Assembly: GCF_004295345.1 (NCBI RefSeq)
Contig: NZ_CP036200.1
Location: forward strand, 2,046,001-2,110,000
Reading direction: 5' to 3'
DNA from: Shewanella maritima
GTDB lineage: Bacteria > Pseudomonadota > Gammaproteobacteria > Enterobacterales > Shewanellaceae
DNA length: 64,000 nucleotides
Both the position numbers and the translations under genes were made by a program. The notes beneath the pieces were generated by a model that worked only from the letters and a program-made list of their open reading frames with translations, was not told the origin of the DNA and made no database searches. Below are positions 9,832 to 17,327 of the stretch, piece after piece. The number at the start of each line of letters is the position of its first letter. Within the stretch, counting starts at the first letter, position 1.

Positions 9832-10227
9832 TTAAGTATTTGGGAGCTCGATAATTTCCGGTTCTCGAACAGAAAGGATATCTATACAGTAATCTTCAGT
9901 ATAGATAGCATAATGAATACTGGATTCCTCACTTACAATGCCACAGCTGTCTTTAACTTGTTGCTCTTTAAATTCAGAAGAATCGACAATATAGAAACAA
10001 TTCGGAGGAGTGAAACTTCCTTCGTAGCTTAAGCCAACCAAGCTCACCTCGTCGTAAACGCGATAAGCTTTCAAGCTTCCTTTACTAACAGTCAACCTAA
10101 ATGCTGGTAAATCCTTTCCGGACAAAAGAACTCGAAACCCTTCTAAATCATCATGAATCGCAATAACGTAAACAGCACTATTTTCCGTTAGTCGAGAATC
10201 CACTTCCCACTTCTCAATCTTATTCAT
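9832..10227 (-). CDS. Integron cassette protein of unknown function (131 aa)
   Basis: Not recognised. 131 residues, acidic, without a signal peptide or membrane helix, so probably a soluble cytosolic protein. It is the last gene (3'-most on the minus strand) of the cassette array. Its TAA stop (9832-9834) lies inside the sequence ACTTAAC on the minus strand, which fits the attC R'' core RYYYAAC, exactly as for the three cassettes upstream. No R' half is visible downstream, so its attC seems truncated. The 220-base stretch between this gene and attC1 (10228-10447) is AT-rich and holds nothing else that I can support; it may contain the cassette's own promoter. Confidence 0.7.
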   Translation of the reverse strand: MNKIEKWEVDSRLTENSAVYVIAIHDDLEGFRVLLSGKDLPAFRLTVSKGSLKAYRVYDEVSLVGLSYEGSFTPPNCFYIVDSSEFKEQQVKDSCGIVSEESSIHYAIYTEDYCIDILSVREPEIIELPNT

Positions 10228-10447
10228 AACGTGTATTAAATGTCCTTATTTAACTGCGTAAAACCTATTCATTGTGGTGAAAAGCTTGAATCGCAATACA
10301 CCTAAATAACGCCAAAGCCACTATACACAGATATGCGACTTTCTTTTAATTTTATATATTCAAATCCACATAAACTCATGATTCGATTTAGGAAGAATGA
10401 GTCAAATACCAAATTTAGTGATTTTTGATGGTGATATTCCTATATAT

Positions 10448-10547
10448 GCCTAACGCCCACACTAAGGGACTTTTTGCAGCTTGCTAAAATTTGAGCATAA
10501 GCGAAACAGCAAACTGTAAAAAGTCCCGCTTTAGTTGCTTGTTATGC
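10448..10547 (-). repeat. attC site 1 (integron recombination site)
   Basis: On the minus strand it begins GCATAAC (R'') and ends GTTAGGC (R'), 100 bases apart. The inner parts are complementary: GCGGGACTTTTTACAGTTTGC pairs with GCAAGCTGCAAAAAGTCCC, giving a long imperfect hairpin as needed for the folded bottom-strand substrate of IntI. It follows the 80-aa cassette gene, whose stop codon lies inside R''. It shares about 90 per cent of its outer arms with attC3. Confidence 0.88.
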
Positions 10548-10784
10548 AGATTTTTGCCAAACGACCTCAAATTCTTCTTTTGTGATTTCTCTCGATTCAG
10601 ACAAACCTAGATCTTTGATATTACCATCGTAAAGCCAACCTTCTTCATCAGAATCATCTCTGGAAGAATACCATTTCCCATTATATTCCTCGACTTGCCT
10701 AAGGGCATGCCCTTCATCAGCAAATTCAGTCCAAATTGTCCCTTCACCGAGGTGGGACTCTGATGGGCCTATCCAATATTGCAC
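10542..10784 (-). CDS. Integron cassette protein of unknown function (80 aa)
   Basis: Not recognised by family. 80 residues, acidic and rich in Glu, Asp and Trp, without a signal peptide. The start is GTG at 10784, decided by the strong ribosome site AAGGAG five bases before it. The TAA stop is embedded in the R'' core of attC1 (GCATAAC), the typical compact design of a gene cassette. The cassette runs from the G/TT crossover point of attC2 to that of attC1. Short acidic cassette proteins of this kind are common in Vibrio and Shewanella integrons, and some are immunity or antitoxin-like factors, but nothing in the sequence proves this here. Confidence 0.78.
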   Translation of the reverse strand: MQYWIGPSESHLGEGTIWTEFADEGHALRQVEEYNGKWYSSRDDSDEEGWLYDGNIKDLGLSESREITKEEFEVVWQKSA

Positions 10785-10799
10785 TGCAACTCCTTATCT

Positions 10800-10899
10800 G
10801 CATAACGCCGCATTAAGCGGACTAAAATTGTGGGTTATACCGCGGAGCGAAGAGGAACATAACCCACTGTTTTAGTTCTGTTTAAACGCCTTGTTAGCC
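10800..10899 (-). repeat. attC site 2 (integron recombination site)
   Basis: On the minus strand it reads from GGCTAAC (R'') to GTTATGC (R'), 100 bases. The arms GTGGGTTAT and ATAACCCAC form the apical stem, with CGCTCCGCGG in the loop region, and the outer arms ACAAGGCG and CGGCGTT pair imperfectly. Its inner sequence differs from attC1 and attC3, as expected for cassettes of different origin. It follows the 259-aa cassette gene, whose stop lies inside R''. Confidence 0.87.
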
Positions 10900-11673
10900 A
10901 TGCACAACCATTCCAACCTGTGGCGGATGTCGAAATGGCTTGTCATTTTGAAATAACTCAGTACTTATCGTTTCAATAATCACACAAGCTTTATAAAACA
11001 AAGCCTTAGAGTTTTCTAAAGAACATTGCTCTTGCCAAGCAGCTTTTGTATTAGGTATATCTTTAAAACTCGGTAAATCTATATCAACACTATCGCTTTT
11101 AACTCTCACTTTTGTACGGCTAAATTCTGAGGTTCCGTGTGCTAGCATATTCCTAATATCGAATAGTTCTGCAATACAAGAAATTGCATTTATTTTCGCA
11201 TCTTCATTTTTAAATACCATTTCAGATAACAAGTTAAATTTTAATTTAGGAGAAAATCTTAGCTCACTATCAATTGCATAAAATGAAGAGTTACCGAGTA
11301 ATTTCCTATATTTATTAATCCGTTTTCCAGTGAGGTTAGATTCAAATAATGAACTTAATTCCTCAAACATTGGGAAGTACCCAAACGCCAATGCTACTCG
11401 TTTATTAAAATCAGCTTCAGCTTTAAATTTATCAACTTTTTTAAATAAATCGTCATCATGACGATCGAACTTTTTACTCGCTCTCGTTTGCCAGTCAAAT
11501 ACAGTTTTGCAAGCGTAATTTAAGTACGCTTCAACCATAAAAGCAGTTTGGGTTAAAACTATAATTCCACCGCAAGTATCACCAAATCCATCATAAGAAA
11601 TGGCTTTACATACTGACTCGTGAAACCAACAATGCGAATTAATATCGCCTTCCATAAAACCTTGAAATGACAC
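10894..11673 (-). CDS. Integron cassette protein with HEPN-like RNMLAH motif (259 aa)
   Basis: No close family recognised. 259 residues, soluble, strongly alpha-helical in appearance. Near residue 175 it contains ELFDIRNMLAHGTSEF; R-N-x-x-x-H is the signature of HEPN domains, many of which are RNases in toxin-antitoxin or abortive-infection systems, although similar motifs occur in non-catalytic proteins. The start is GTG at 11673 (GAGGTG six bases upstream) or ATG at 11655 (AAGG upstream); both are plausible. The coding region is markedly richer in A and T than the flanking chromosomal genes, supporting acquisition by transfer. The stop codon is inside the attC2 R'' core. Confidence 0.75.
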   Translation of the reverse strand: MSFQGFMEGDINSHCWFHESVCKAISYDGFGDTCGGIIVLTQTAFMVEAYLNYACKTVFDWQTRASKKFDRHDDDLFKKVDKFKAEADFNKRVALAFGYFPMFEELSSLFESNLTGKRINKYRKLLGNSSFYAIDSELRFSPKLKFNLLSEMVFKNEDAKINAISCIAELFDIRNMLAHGTSEFSRTKVRVKSDSVDIDLPSFKDIPNTKAAWQEQCSLENSKALFYKACVIIETISTELFQNDKPFRHPPQVGMVVHG

Positions 11674-11689
11674 AACAGCACCTCGGTCT

Positions 11690-11792
11690 AGCTAACGCCC
11701 ACATTAAGGGGCTTTTTAATAGTTTGCTAAAATGTGTAGCGCAGCGAAACCGAGCAAACTGTAAAAAGTCCCGCTTTAATTGCTTGTTAGGT
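11690..11792 (-). repeat. attC site 3 (integron recombination site)
   Basis: On the minus strand it runs from ACCTAAC (R'', 11786-11792) to GTTAGCT (R', 11690-11696). The arms GCGGGACTTTTTACAGTTTGC and AAACTATTAAAAAGCCCC pair imperfectly, so it is a paralogue of attC1. The R' core departs from the GTTRRRY consensus at one position. It follows the 97-aa cassette gene. Confidence 0.86.
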
Positions 11793-12077
11793 ATACGGTG
11801 CCACTTTATAATCAATTTTATTAGCTTTATGAAATTCGTTAATTTCACTCACCGCTTTTTCTACAGCTCCAATTGATGCTTTTTCTGCAAAATACAAAAC
11901 GTAGTCGCCAGTTACATCTTCATTGGAACAAAAAGCATAATCTAAATCGAAATGCTCGCATAATACGTCTTCAATGTAATCTCTATGTTCATAATCAATG
12001 AGTTCAATATAAGCTCCCCATTCGGGATGACTTTTGACACTTATTGGTGACAAGATGTATCGAAACTCTTCGAGCAT
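11787..12077 (-). CDS. Integron cassette protein of unknown function (96 aa)
   Basis: Not recognised. About 96 acidic residues, soluble, with an alternating helix/strand look (residues 1-30 and 60-95). The ATG at 12077 is preferred over a longer in-frame start at 12161, because the longer form would translate through the palindromic repeat and through GTTAGGT (12086-12092), which looks like the upstream recombination half-site. The TAA stop lies inside R'' of attC3. It is the first cassette of the array in the direction of reading. Confidence 0.72.
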   Translation of the reverse strand: MLEEFRYILSPISVKSHPEWGAYIELIDYEHRDYIEDVLCEHFDLDYAFCSNEDVTGDYVLYFAEKASIGAVEKAVSEINEFHKANKIDYKVAPYT

Positions 12078-12085
12078 GATTGTAT

Positions 12086-12092
12086 ACCTAAC
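12086..12092 (-). other. Upstream R' half-site (GTTAGGT) marking the array edge
   Basis: On the minus strand GTTAGGT fits GTTRRRY, the 3' core of an attC or attI site, and sits nine bases before the first cassette gene. No matching R'' half or pairing arms are clear in 12093-12285, and no integrase gene occurs in the window, so the array has lost its upstream partner or an unusual site is present. Confidence 0.5.
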
Positions 12093-12101
12093 ATTTGCAT
12101 A

Positions 12102-12260
12102 GTGCGCATGCACACATATTGGGATTAACGCGCATGCGCGTTTTACCAATATCCGGTTCAACGCATACTGAATTAACTAATTGTATCTATTGAAGTTAAC
12201 AGATAACAGAACGTCATACCATGACGAAAAAAGTGCACATGCGCACACATTGGGTTTAAT
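12102..12260. repeat. Palindrome and two related 27-base repeats next to the cassette array
   Basis: Two direct, imperfect copies, GTGCGCATG.CACACATATTGGGATTAA (12102-12128) and GTGCACATGCGCACACATTGGGTTTAA (12233-12259), lie 130 bases apart. The first runs into a palindrome: ATATTGG (12116-12122) pairs with CCAATAT (12146-12152), enclosing the perfect 16-base palindrome AACGCGCATGCGCGTT (12127-12142). It lies between the export operon end and the integron edge. It may be a mobile element end, a terminator for the export operon, or a remodelled attC. Confidence 0.5.
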
Positions 12261-12285
12261 ACACAAACAAGACTAAAAACTAAAC

Positions 12286-13413
12286 CTATGACAGCCGCTG
12301 CTTTACGCCCACATAAGCAAGCGCGCTAAACAGTAGGAATAAGCCCCAGAGTTGCAGCCAGAGATTGAACACCATGCTCCAGTCTGCTGACATTTGATTA
12401 ACCTGCGCCATTGCCATCATAGCTGGGATTGCAGGGATTAATTGACTGAGCCACACAATCGGCTCGGGGATCAACATGGTCGGCCAAATGAGGCCTGAAG
12501 CAAATAGAATTGGCATTGAGATAAGCAATACAATTTGGGTTGGCATGTCGGTGCGACTAAAGCAGCTACTTAACGCCACACCTGCAGCGCTACTAGCCAG
12601 TACAAATGCCACCAGCAACATAACGACATTAATCAGCTCGCCTGTTACCGGCAGCTGATAATAGTAATGACACCAACCAAAATAGAAGCTGGCAAATAGC
12701 AGGTATAACACAGCAAAGGTGATGATACGTGCAGTGACTAACTTAACGACTGACACTTGATTCCAATAGCCTGAACTACGCCACTGACTTGCCCCAAGAA
12801 TGCCGCTACCAATAAGCAGAGTTTGTTGGAGTACCAGCAGTAATACCGCGGGCACCACGTACGACATATAGCCTAGGCTCGGGTTAAACGCTGGCACACT
12901 GTTTAGCTTTATCGCATTAAGGCTTAACTCAGCGCTGCCTGGGTCCTGCCCTTTTGCCAGTAGCGCCTTAAACTGCATTTGTTTTGCGGTATCTAGCCCA
13001 ACACTCACCATGCCCTGCGCAATAGCGGAATAGACTAGAAAGTAATTAGCATCACCTAGCGTTGCCAGCGTGACATCTTTGCCCAACATTAAGTCGCGGC
13101 GAAAACCCTGTGGTATCACCACTAAACCAAGCGCTTGACCGCGCGTTAAGTATTCCTGACCATCATTGATTGACGCTAACTGCGCGACAACTTCAATTTG
13201 CGGCGAGGCATTGGCATGGCGAATAACCTGACGGCTCAAGCTTGAGTTATCTCTATCAATCACCACGATTTGCTGCTCAGTGGCGACATTATTGAGATAC
13301 GGCAGCGGATATAAAATGGCGTAGAAAAACACGCCGCCGAATACGGTGATTGCAATAGCTTTATTGGCCCATATCGCTTTGAGCTCAGCACAAATTAATG
13401 CCCACCAACTCAT
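12286..13413 (-). CDS. ABC-2 type transporter permease (second of pair)
   Basis: 375-residue inner-membrane permease of the ABC-2/YhhJ-YbhR class. The N-terminal helix (about residues 17-37) is followed by a large periplasmic domain with VVIDRDNSSLSRQVIRHANASPQIEV and a C-terminal membrane domain of five or six helices (from about residue 180). It overlaps the first permease by 4 bases (ATGA), showing translational coupling. The two permeases probably form a heterodimer that delivers a drug or lipophilic substrate to the HlyD-TolC channel encoded upstream. No ATPase gene occurs in the operon, so the energy source must be encoded elsewhere or be absent. Confidence 0.85.
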   Translation of the reverse strand: MSWWALICAELKAIWANKAIAITVFGGVFFYAILYPLPYLNNVATEQQIVVIDRDNSSLSRQVIRHANASPQIEVVAQLASINDGQEYLTRGQALGLVVIPQGFRRDLMLGKDVTLATLGDANYFLVYSAIAQGMVSVGLDTAKQMQFKALLAKGQDPGSAELSLNAIKLNSVPAFNPSLGYMSYVVPAVLLLVLQQTLLIGSGILGASQWRSSGYWNQVSVVKLVTARIITFAVLYLLFASFYFGWCHYYYQLPVTGELINVVMLLVAFVLASSAAGVALSSCFSRTDMPTQIVLLISMPILFASGLIWPTMLIPEPIVWLSQLIPAIPAMMAMAQVNQMSADWSMVFNLWLQLWGLFLLFSALAYVGVKQRLS

Positions 13414-14555
13414 ATTGGCTCCTTAGCATTAGTTTGCGCTAGCTTGGTCACCCCAAGAGCAATCACAATTAGCAAAGTCAAAAACGGCAGGTAGCCACTG
13501 AGCATAGTCAGCAATTGTCCAAGGTTAATATGGCTACTCACAATCGCTAAGTGTTGCTCTATGTAGTAGCTTGACGGCATCACCAAGCGCCAAATTTGTG
13601 CGACAAACGGCATATCATGGGTGGGGAATGTTACCCCCATAAACGGAAAAGCTGGCGCGTACATAGCGGCGCAAAAACTCACCGCGCGGGCACTGTCTTT
13701 TAGCAACATGAATACCGCAGTCACCACTAACCAAATCGCTATCGCCATAAATAGTTGTGCCAGCAATAACAAGGGCAATTGAGCACTAATATCGACACCT
13801 AAATACAGGTATAAAGCCCAATTTAGCGCCGCCAGTTGCAATACCGATAACGGAATATAAACCAGCGCTTTAACCCATAAGCCATAAAATGCGCCTTGAG
13901 CTAGCCACTGTGAAACCGCATTGTGGCGTAACTCGCGAGCAAAGCTGTTGAGGCAATTTAGCATCACCACAATTTGCCCCAGCGCCACTAAAATAGCCGG
14001 CATAAGGAACACCTGATAATGGCTATTAAAATTATGCAGTGGAGTAATTTGTTGCTTAATAGGGCTAACATTAATCTCGGCCTGCGCTTTAGGCACGCCG
14101 CGACTGAGTTGTGAACTAAGCGATACCTGTTTTAATCCGGCAGCTAACGCCTGTTGAATTTGGCTTGAAAGCAACTTACCCACTAATAAAAACTGACTGT
14201 TGTAGCGCACATCAATAATCGGGCTATGGCCAGTAAGTAAGTCCTTGCGCATACCCTGCGGGATCACCACCATGGCATACATATCAACTTGTTGCATGGC
14301 GTGTTTAGCTGCGGCGAGATCTGAGTAGGTTTGTAAATTAATTGTCGGGCTTGCCTGCAGTTCAAACGCCAGCTGACGGCTTAATTGTGACTGGTCGAGA
14401 TCGACTATCGCAACAGGCAACTCGCGGGGCATGGCGCTAGTGAATATCCAACCTAAAAGCACTAATGCGACAATTGGCAAATACGTCAGCAAAGCAAGCT
14501 GCCATGGATCATTCCATAGCGCTTTTAGCTCTCGTTTAAACAAGCAGGGCTTCAT
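13410..14555 (-). CDS. ABC-2 type transporter permease (first of pair)
   Basis: 381-residue paralogue of the next permease with the same architecture: N-terminal helix (WQLALLTYLPIVALVLLGWIF), periplasmic domain beginning VAIVDLDQSQLSRQLAFELQASPTI, and a C-terminal set of helices from about residue 180. The DLDQSxLSR motif is typical of the YhhJ/YbhS-like permease family. It starts 56 bases after the HlyD-like gene and overlaps the second permease. Part of a four-gene export operon with hlyD and tolC homologues. Confidence 0.85.
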   Translation of the reverse strand: MKPCLFKRELKALWNDPWQLALLTYLPIVALVLLGWIFTSAMPRELPVAIVDLDQSQLSRQLAFELQASPTINLQTYSDLAAAKHAMQQVDMYAMVVIPQGMRKDLLTGHSPIIDVRYNSQFLLVGKLLSSQIQQALAAGLKQVSLSSQLSRGVPKAQAEINVSPIKQQITPLHNFNSHYQVFLMPAILVALGQIVVMLNCLNSFARELRHNAVSQWLAQGAFYGLWVKALVYIPLSVLQLAALNWALYLYLGVDISAQLPLLLLAQLFMAIAIWLVVTAVFMLLKDSARAVSFCAAMYAPAFPFMGVTFPTHDMPFVAQIWRLVMPSSYYIEQHLAIVSSHINLGQLLTMLSGYLPFLTLLIVIALGVTKLAQTNAKEPI

Positions 14556-14611
14556 TAGGCAAACTCTCTAACAGGCGAGCATTTCAGATAGGTTCATTAG
14601 AAGTAGCCCTA

Positions 14612-15583
14612 TCACAAATAGATCACTGCAGACATGCCTACACGTAAGTCATCGACCTGGGTTAGCGGCGTTAACTCCACTTCGAAGGTGCGTAGATCAA
14701 AGTCATGGCCTGACTCAGTTGCTCGCCAGGTTGCAAAGTCGCCCATTACGCTAATAAAGCTCACCTCACAGCTCACGTTCATGTCTAGCGCAGGCAGATA
14801 AACTTCTAGCTTATCTCCCTGTTTAAACTGGCTAAGTTGATCCTCACGTACTTGAAAGCTTGCCCAAGCATCTGTCATATCAATTAAGCTCACCACAGGA
14901 AAGCCACTTGGCACTAGCTCACCCGCTTGTAATAGCACCTCGCTTACCTCAGCAGCTTTAGGCGCGCGCATTTGGCTATCTTCCAATACAGCATTGACCT
15001 CTTTAACTGCACCCTCGGCCATACGTGCATTACCGGCAGCTGCGGCTTTTTGCTCGGTTCGCGCACCTTCTTGCGCCATTTCATACATGGCATTGGCGGC
15101 TTGCTCTGTGTATTTTGCCGCTTGCCACTGGGTAAAGGCTTCATCGCGCTTTTGCCTTGCCACTACGCCCTGTTCAAATAGGTTCTCGACTCTTTGGTAT
15201 GTTGTATGGTGCAACTCGGTGGCGGCTTTAGCTTTTAGCCACTGATCTTTAGCCGCCATCACTTCTTGGCTACGAGCACCATTATCGGCTTGCTGCAACA
15301 TAGCATTGGCAGCATCTAAACCGCCTTGCGCTTGAATTAACTTGGCATTCAGTTCAGGGCTGTTGATGGCAAATAAAATGTCATCCACTTGCACCAGGTC
15401 GCCCTTACGTACAAACACTTGCTCAACGCGCCCCGGCACCTTAGACGACACATTGTATTCACGCGCCTCAATTTGCCCCTGTAAAATAGCTGGCTTAGGT
15501 TCAAATGCCTGTTTAACACCATAACCCAACACACCAAGCAGCAATACTAAGCTGATAACGGCGACGATTTTATTTGCTTGCAT
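14612..15583 (-). CDS. HlyD family periplasmic adaptor (membrane fusion protein)
   Basis: 323-residue inner-membrane-anchored adaptor linking the ABC permeases to the outer-membrane channel. One N-terminal helix (residues 6-25) precedes the first lipoyl half (VSSKVPGRVEQVFVRKGDLVQVDDILFAI, about residues 45-75), a long coiled-coil hairpin rich in Ala and Gln (about 78-200), the second lipoyl half (MRAPKAAEVSEVLLQAGELVPSG), and a beta-barrel domain. It resembles E. coli YhiI/YbhG-type adaptors. The start overlaps the end of the TolC-like gene by 14 bases. Confidence 0.9.
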   Translation of the reverse strand: MQANKIVAVISLVLLLGVLGYGVKQAFEPKPAILQGQIEAREYNVSSKVPGRVEQVFVRKGDLVQVDDILFAINSPELNAKLIQAQGGLDAANAMLQQADNGARSQEVMAAKDQWLKAKAATELHHTTYQRVENLFEQGVVARQKRDEAFTQWQAAKYTEQAANAMYEMAQEGARTEQKAAAAGNARMAEGAVKEVNAVLEDSQMRAPKAAEVSEVLLQAGELVPSGFPVVSLIDMTDAWASFQVREDQLSQFKQGDKLEVYLPALDMNVSCEVSFISVMGDFATWRATESGHDFDLRTFEVELTPLTQVDDLRVGMSAVIYL

Positions 15584-17105
15584 TGTGGGTTCCTTGTTTT
15601 ACAGATTGGTTTTGGTATTCAACTCGGGCGATGAACTCATCAAGTTGCCCACTAAGTACCATTAACTTGGCATAAGCCTGAATGTAGCGATATTGCGCGG
15701 CTAACTGCTGGGTTTGTACACCATGAAGTTTGCTCTCAGCATCCACTCGCTCAACCGAGGTCGATAAGCCTTGATTGAACGCTAGCTCTCGCAGGCGCAG
15801 ATTTTCTTTCGCCAGCGCTTTAGTGGTATTTAGCGCGTTAATCTCTTCATCAGCTTGCAGTAGTTGACGGTAGGTTTGATCCACCAGCAAACTTAAATCC
15901 TGCTGGGTTTGCGCTTTCATATGCCTTGCTTGTAGCTGGGCGCTTTTTGCGGCTTGCACCTTGCCACTGTGACCGTCACGACTTAATAGTGGTACTTTGA
16001 CACCTACACCCACTAGCCAGTCTGGCTCGACCTTTGAAAACAAGCTGTCGTCTTCATACAAGGTGTAATTGCCGTAAAGGAACACAGTTGGATGGTATGA
16101 ACCTTTCTCTAAATCGACTAATTGATTGGCTTGCTGCTCTTTAGCTTGCAACAACTTGAGCGCTGGGTGACTTGCCTGAGTTAGGCTACTGACCTGTGAC
16201 AGTGACGGCTGGTTTGGCAACATAAATAACTGTGATGATGGCGCTACGCTAGATAGCTGCAACATGCGCGATAAAGCAATATTGGCCATTTCATTCTGCC
16301 GCTGAGCATGACGCATTTTCACTCGCGCATCATCTAACGCGACCTGAGCATTGAGTAGCTCAACACGGGCAATTTGCCCTTGCAGCTCTAATTGTTTGGC
16401 ATGCTCGGCGTGTTCTTCTAATGAAGTGACAAATTCACTTTGGGTTTGCAGTGCTGCTTGGGTTACTGCCACGGCAAAGTAACGTTCTACCAATTGCATA
16501 AATAGGTCGCGCTGGGTTAACACAAACTGCTGCTGTTGCTCTGACACCTGCGCCGCTTTAATGCCTTGGGCTGCGGTTATCTTGCCGCCAGTGTATATCG
16601 GCCACATGGCTTGCAGGCTAGCTCGAAAAATATCTTGCTCAGTAAATGGCGTAACAAACAATGAGCCAGGAATTGCGCCGATGATGTTGCCTATCGCAGG
16701 TGGCAAAGCACCTGGGTCAAGTGAAGCGATGGGATTAAGATCCCGCAAATCTAACTCAATTGGCTTTTCAAGATGAGTGTAACTACCACTGATATCTAGC
16801 GATGGATAACTTAAGGATTTACTGGCCTCAGCTTGGGCTTTCGCTCGGTTAACCTGCTGCTGATCGGCCTTAAGTTTGTCACTTACCTGCTGCAGTTGCT
16901 GCCAAGCCTGGGTGAAAGACAAGCTTGCGCTTTGAGAGTCTACTGGCTCGGCTGATACATGATTTGGTGTGCTAGGCGTAAGAGATTGTGCCTGCGACGA
17001 CTGCAAGGGAGACGTAACAGCTAGCGCCGTTAGTGTTAGCGAGCCAATAGCCATAGAAAGCCGCGCTAACCGAGATTGAATTGATACCGAGCGAGAAAAT
17101 GCCAT
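15570..17105 (-). CDS. TolC-like outer membrane efflux protein
   Basis: 511-residue outer-membrane channel of the OEP/TolC family, the exit duct of a tripartite exporter. A signal peptide ends near SSQAQS (about residue 40). Two long helical OEP repeats follow, visible as Gln/Ala/Leu-rich coiled coils, with the strand motifs YPSLDISGSYTHLE (about residue 100) and YHPTVFLYGNYTLYE (about residue 335). First gene of the operon tolC-like, hlyD-like, permease, permease. A GAAGAGG ribosome site precedes the ATG, and an inverted repeat lies 32 bases upstream in the promoter or leader region. Confidence 0.9.
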   Translation of the reverse strand: MAFSRSVSIQSRLARLSMAIGSLTLTALAVTSPLQSSQAQSLTPSTPNHVSAEPVDSQSASLSFTQAWQQLQQVSDKLKADQQQVNRAKAQAEASKSLSYPSLDISGSYTHLEKPIELDLRDLNPIASLDPGALPPAIGNIIGAIPGSLFVTPFTEQDIFRASLQAMWPIYTGGKITAAQGIKAAQVSEQQQQFVLTQRDLFMQLVERYFAVAVTQAALQTQSEFVTSLEEHAEHAKQLELQGQIARVELLNAQVALDDARVKMRHAQRQNEMANIALSRMLQLSSVAPSSQLFMLPNQPSLSQVSSLTQASHPALKLLQAKEQQANQLVDLEKGSYHPTVFLYGNYTLYEDDSLFSKVEPDWLVGVGVKVPLLSRDGHSGKVQAAKSAQLQARHMKAQTQQDLSLLVDQTYRQLLQADEEINALNTTKALAKENLRLRELAFNQGLSTSVERVDAESKLHGVQTQQLAAQYRYIQAYAKLMVLSGQLDEFIARVEYQNQSVKQGTHNASK

Positions 17106-17136
17106 TAACGCCTCTTCATTAACCGATTGCCAAGGA

Positions 17137-17161
17137 GCGATTTAGCGCATAGCTAAATCGC
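17137..17161. promoter_or_regulatory. Inverted repeat in the leader of the export operon
   Basis: Perfect 10-base arms GCGATTTAGC and GCTAAATCGC separated by five bases, located 32 bases before the TolC-like start codon. On the minus strand no T run follows, so it does not look like a terminator of tldD. It may be an operator or a leader hairpin. Confidence 0.45.
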
Positions 17162-17327
17162 CTCAGCAAAAAATATATCAGAGCCAAGGCTAAATTAGAG
17201 CAAATGCACTAACCTACAGTTTAGTGTCTGGTAAAAGTTTTTCTAGCATCAAAATGTAAAACTGCAATCAAACGCGCGTTTATTTAGGCAGATCAGTAGC
17301 CAGGGCAATCAAATCTACCCACTCAGT

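Noticed and set aside
10441..10550. Long inverted repeats read as transcription terminators
   Set aside because: Ends fit RYYYAAC/GTTRRRY cores and contain the cassette stop codon; no T tract, so attC sites explain them better.
12078..12161. In-frame extension of the first cassette gene upstream to 12161
   Set aside because: It translates through the GTTAGGT half-site and the palindrome; the ATG at 12077 gives a compact cassette.
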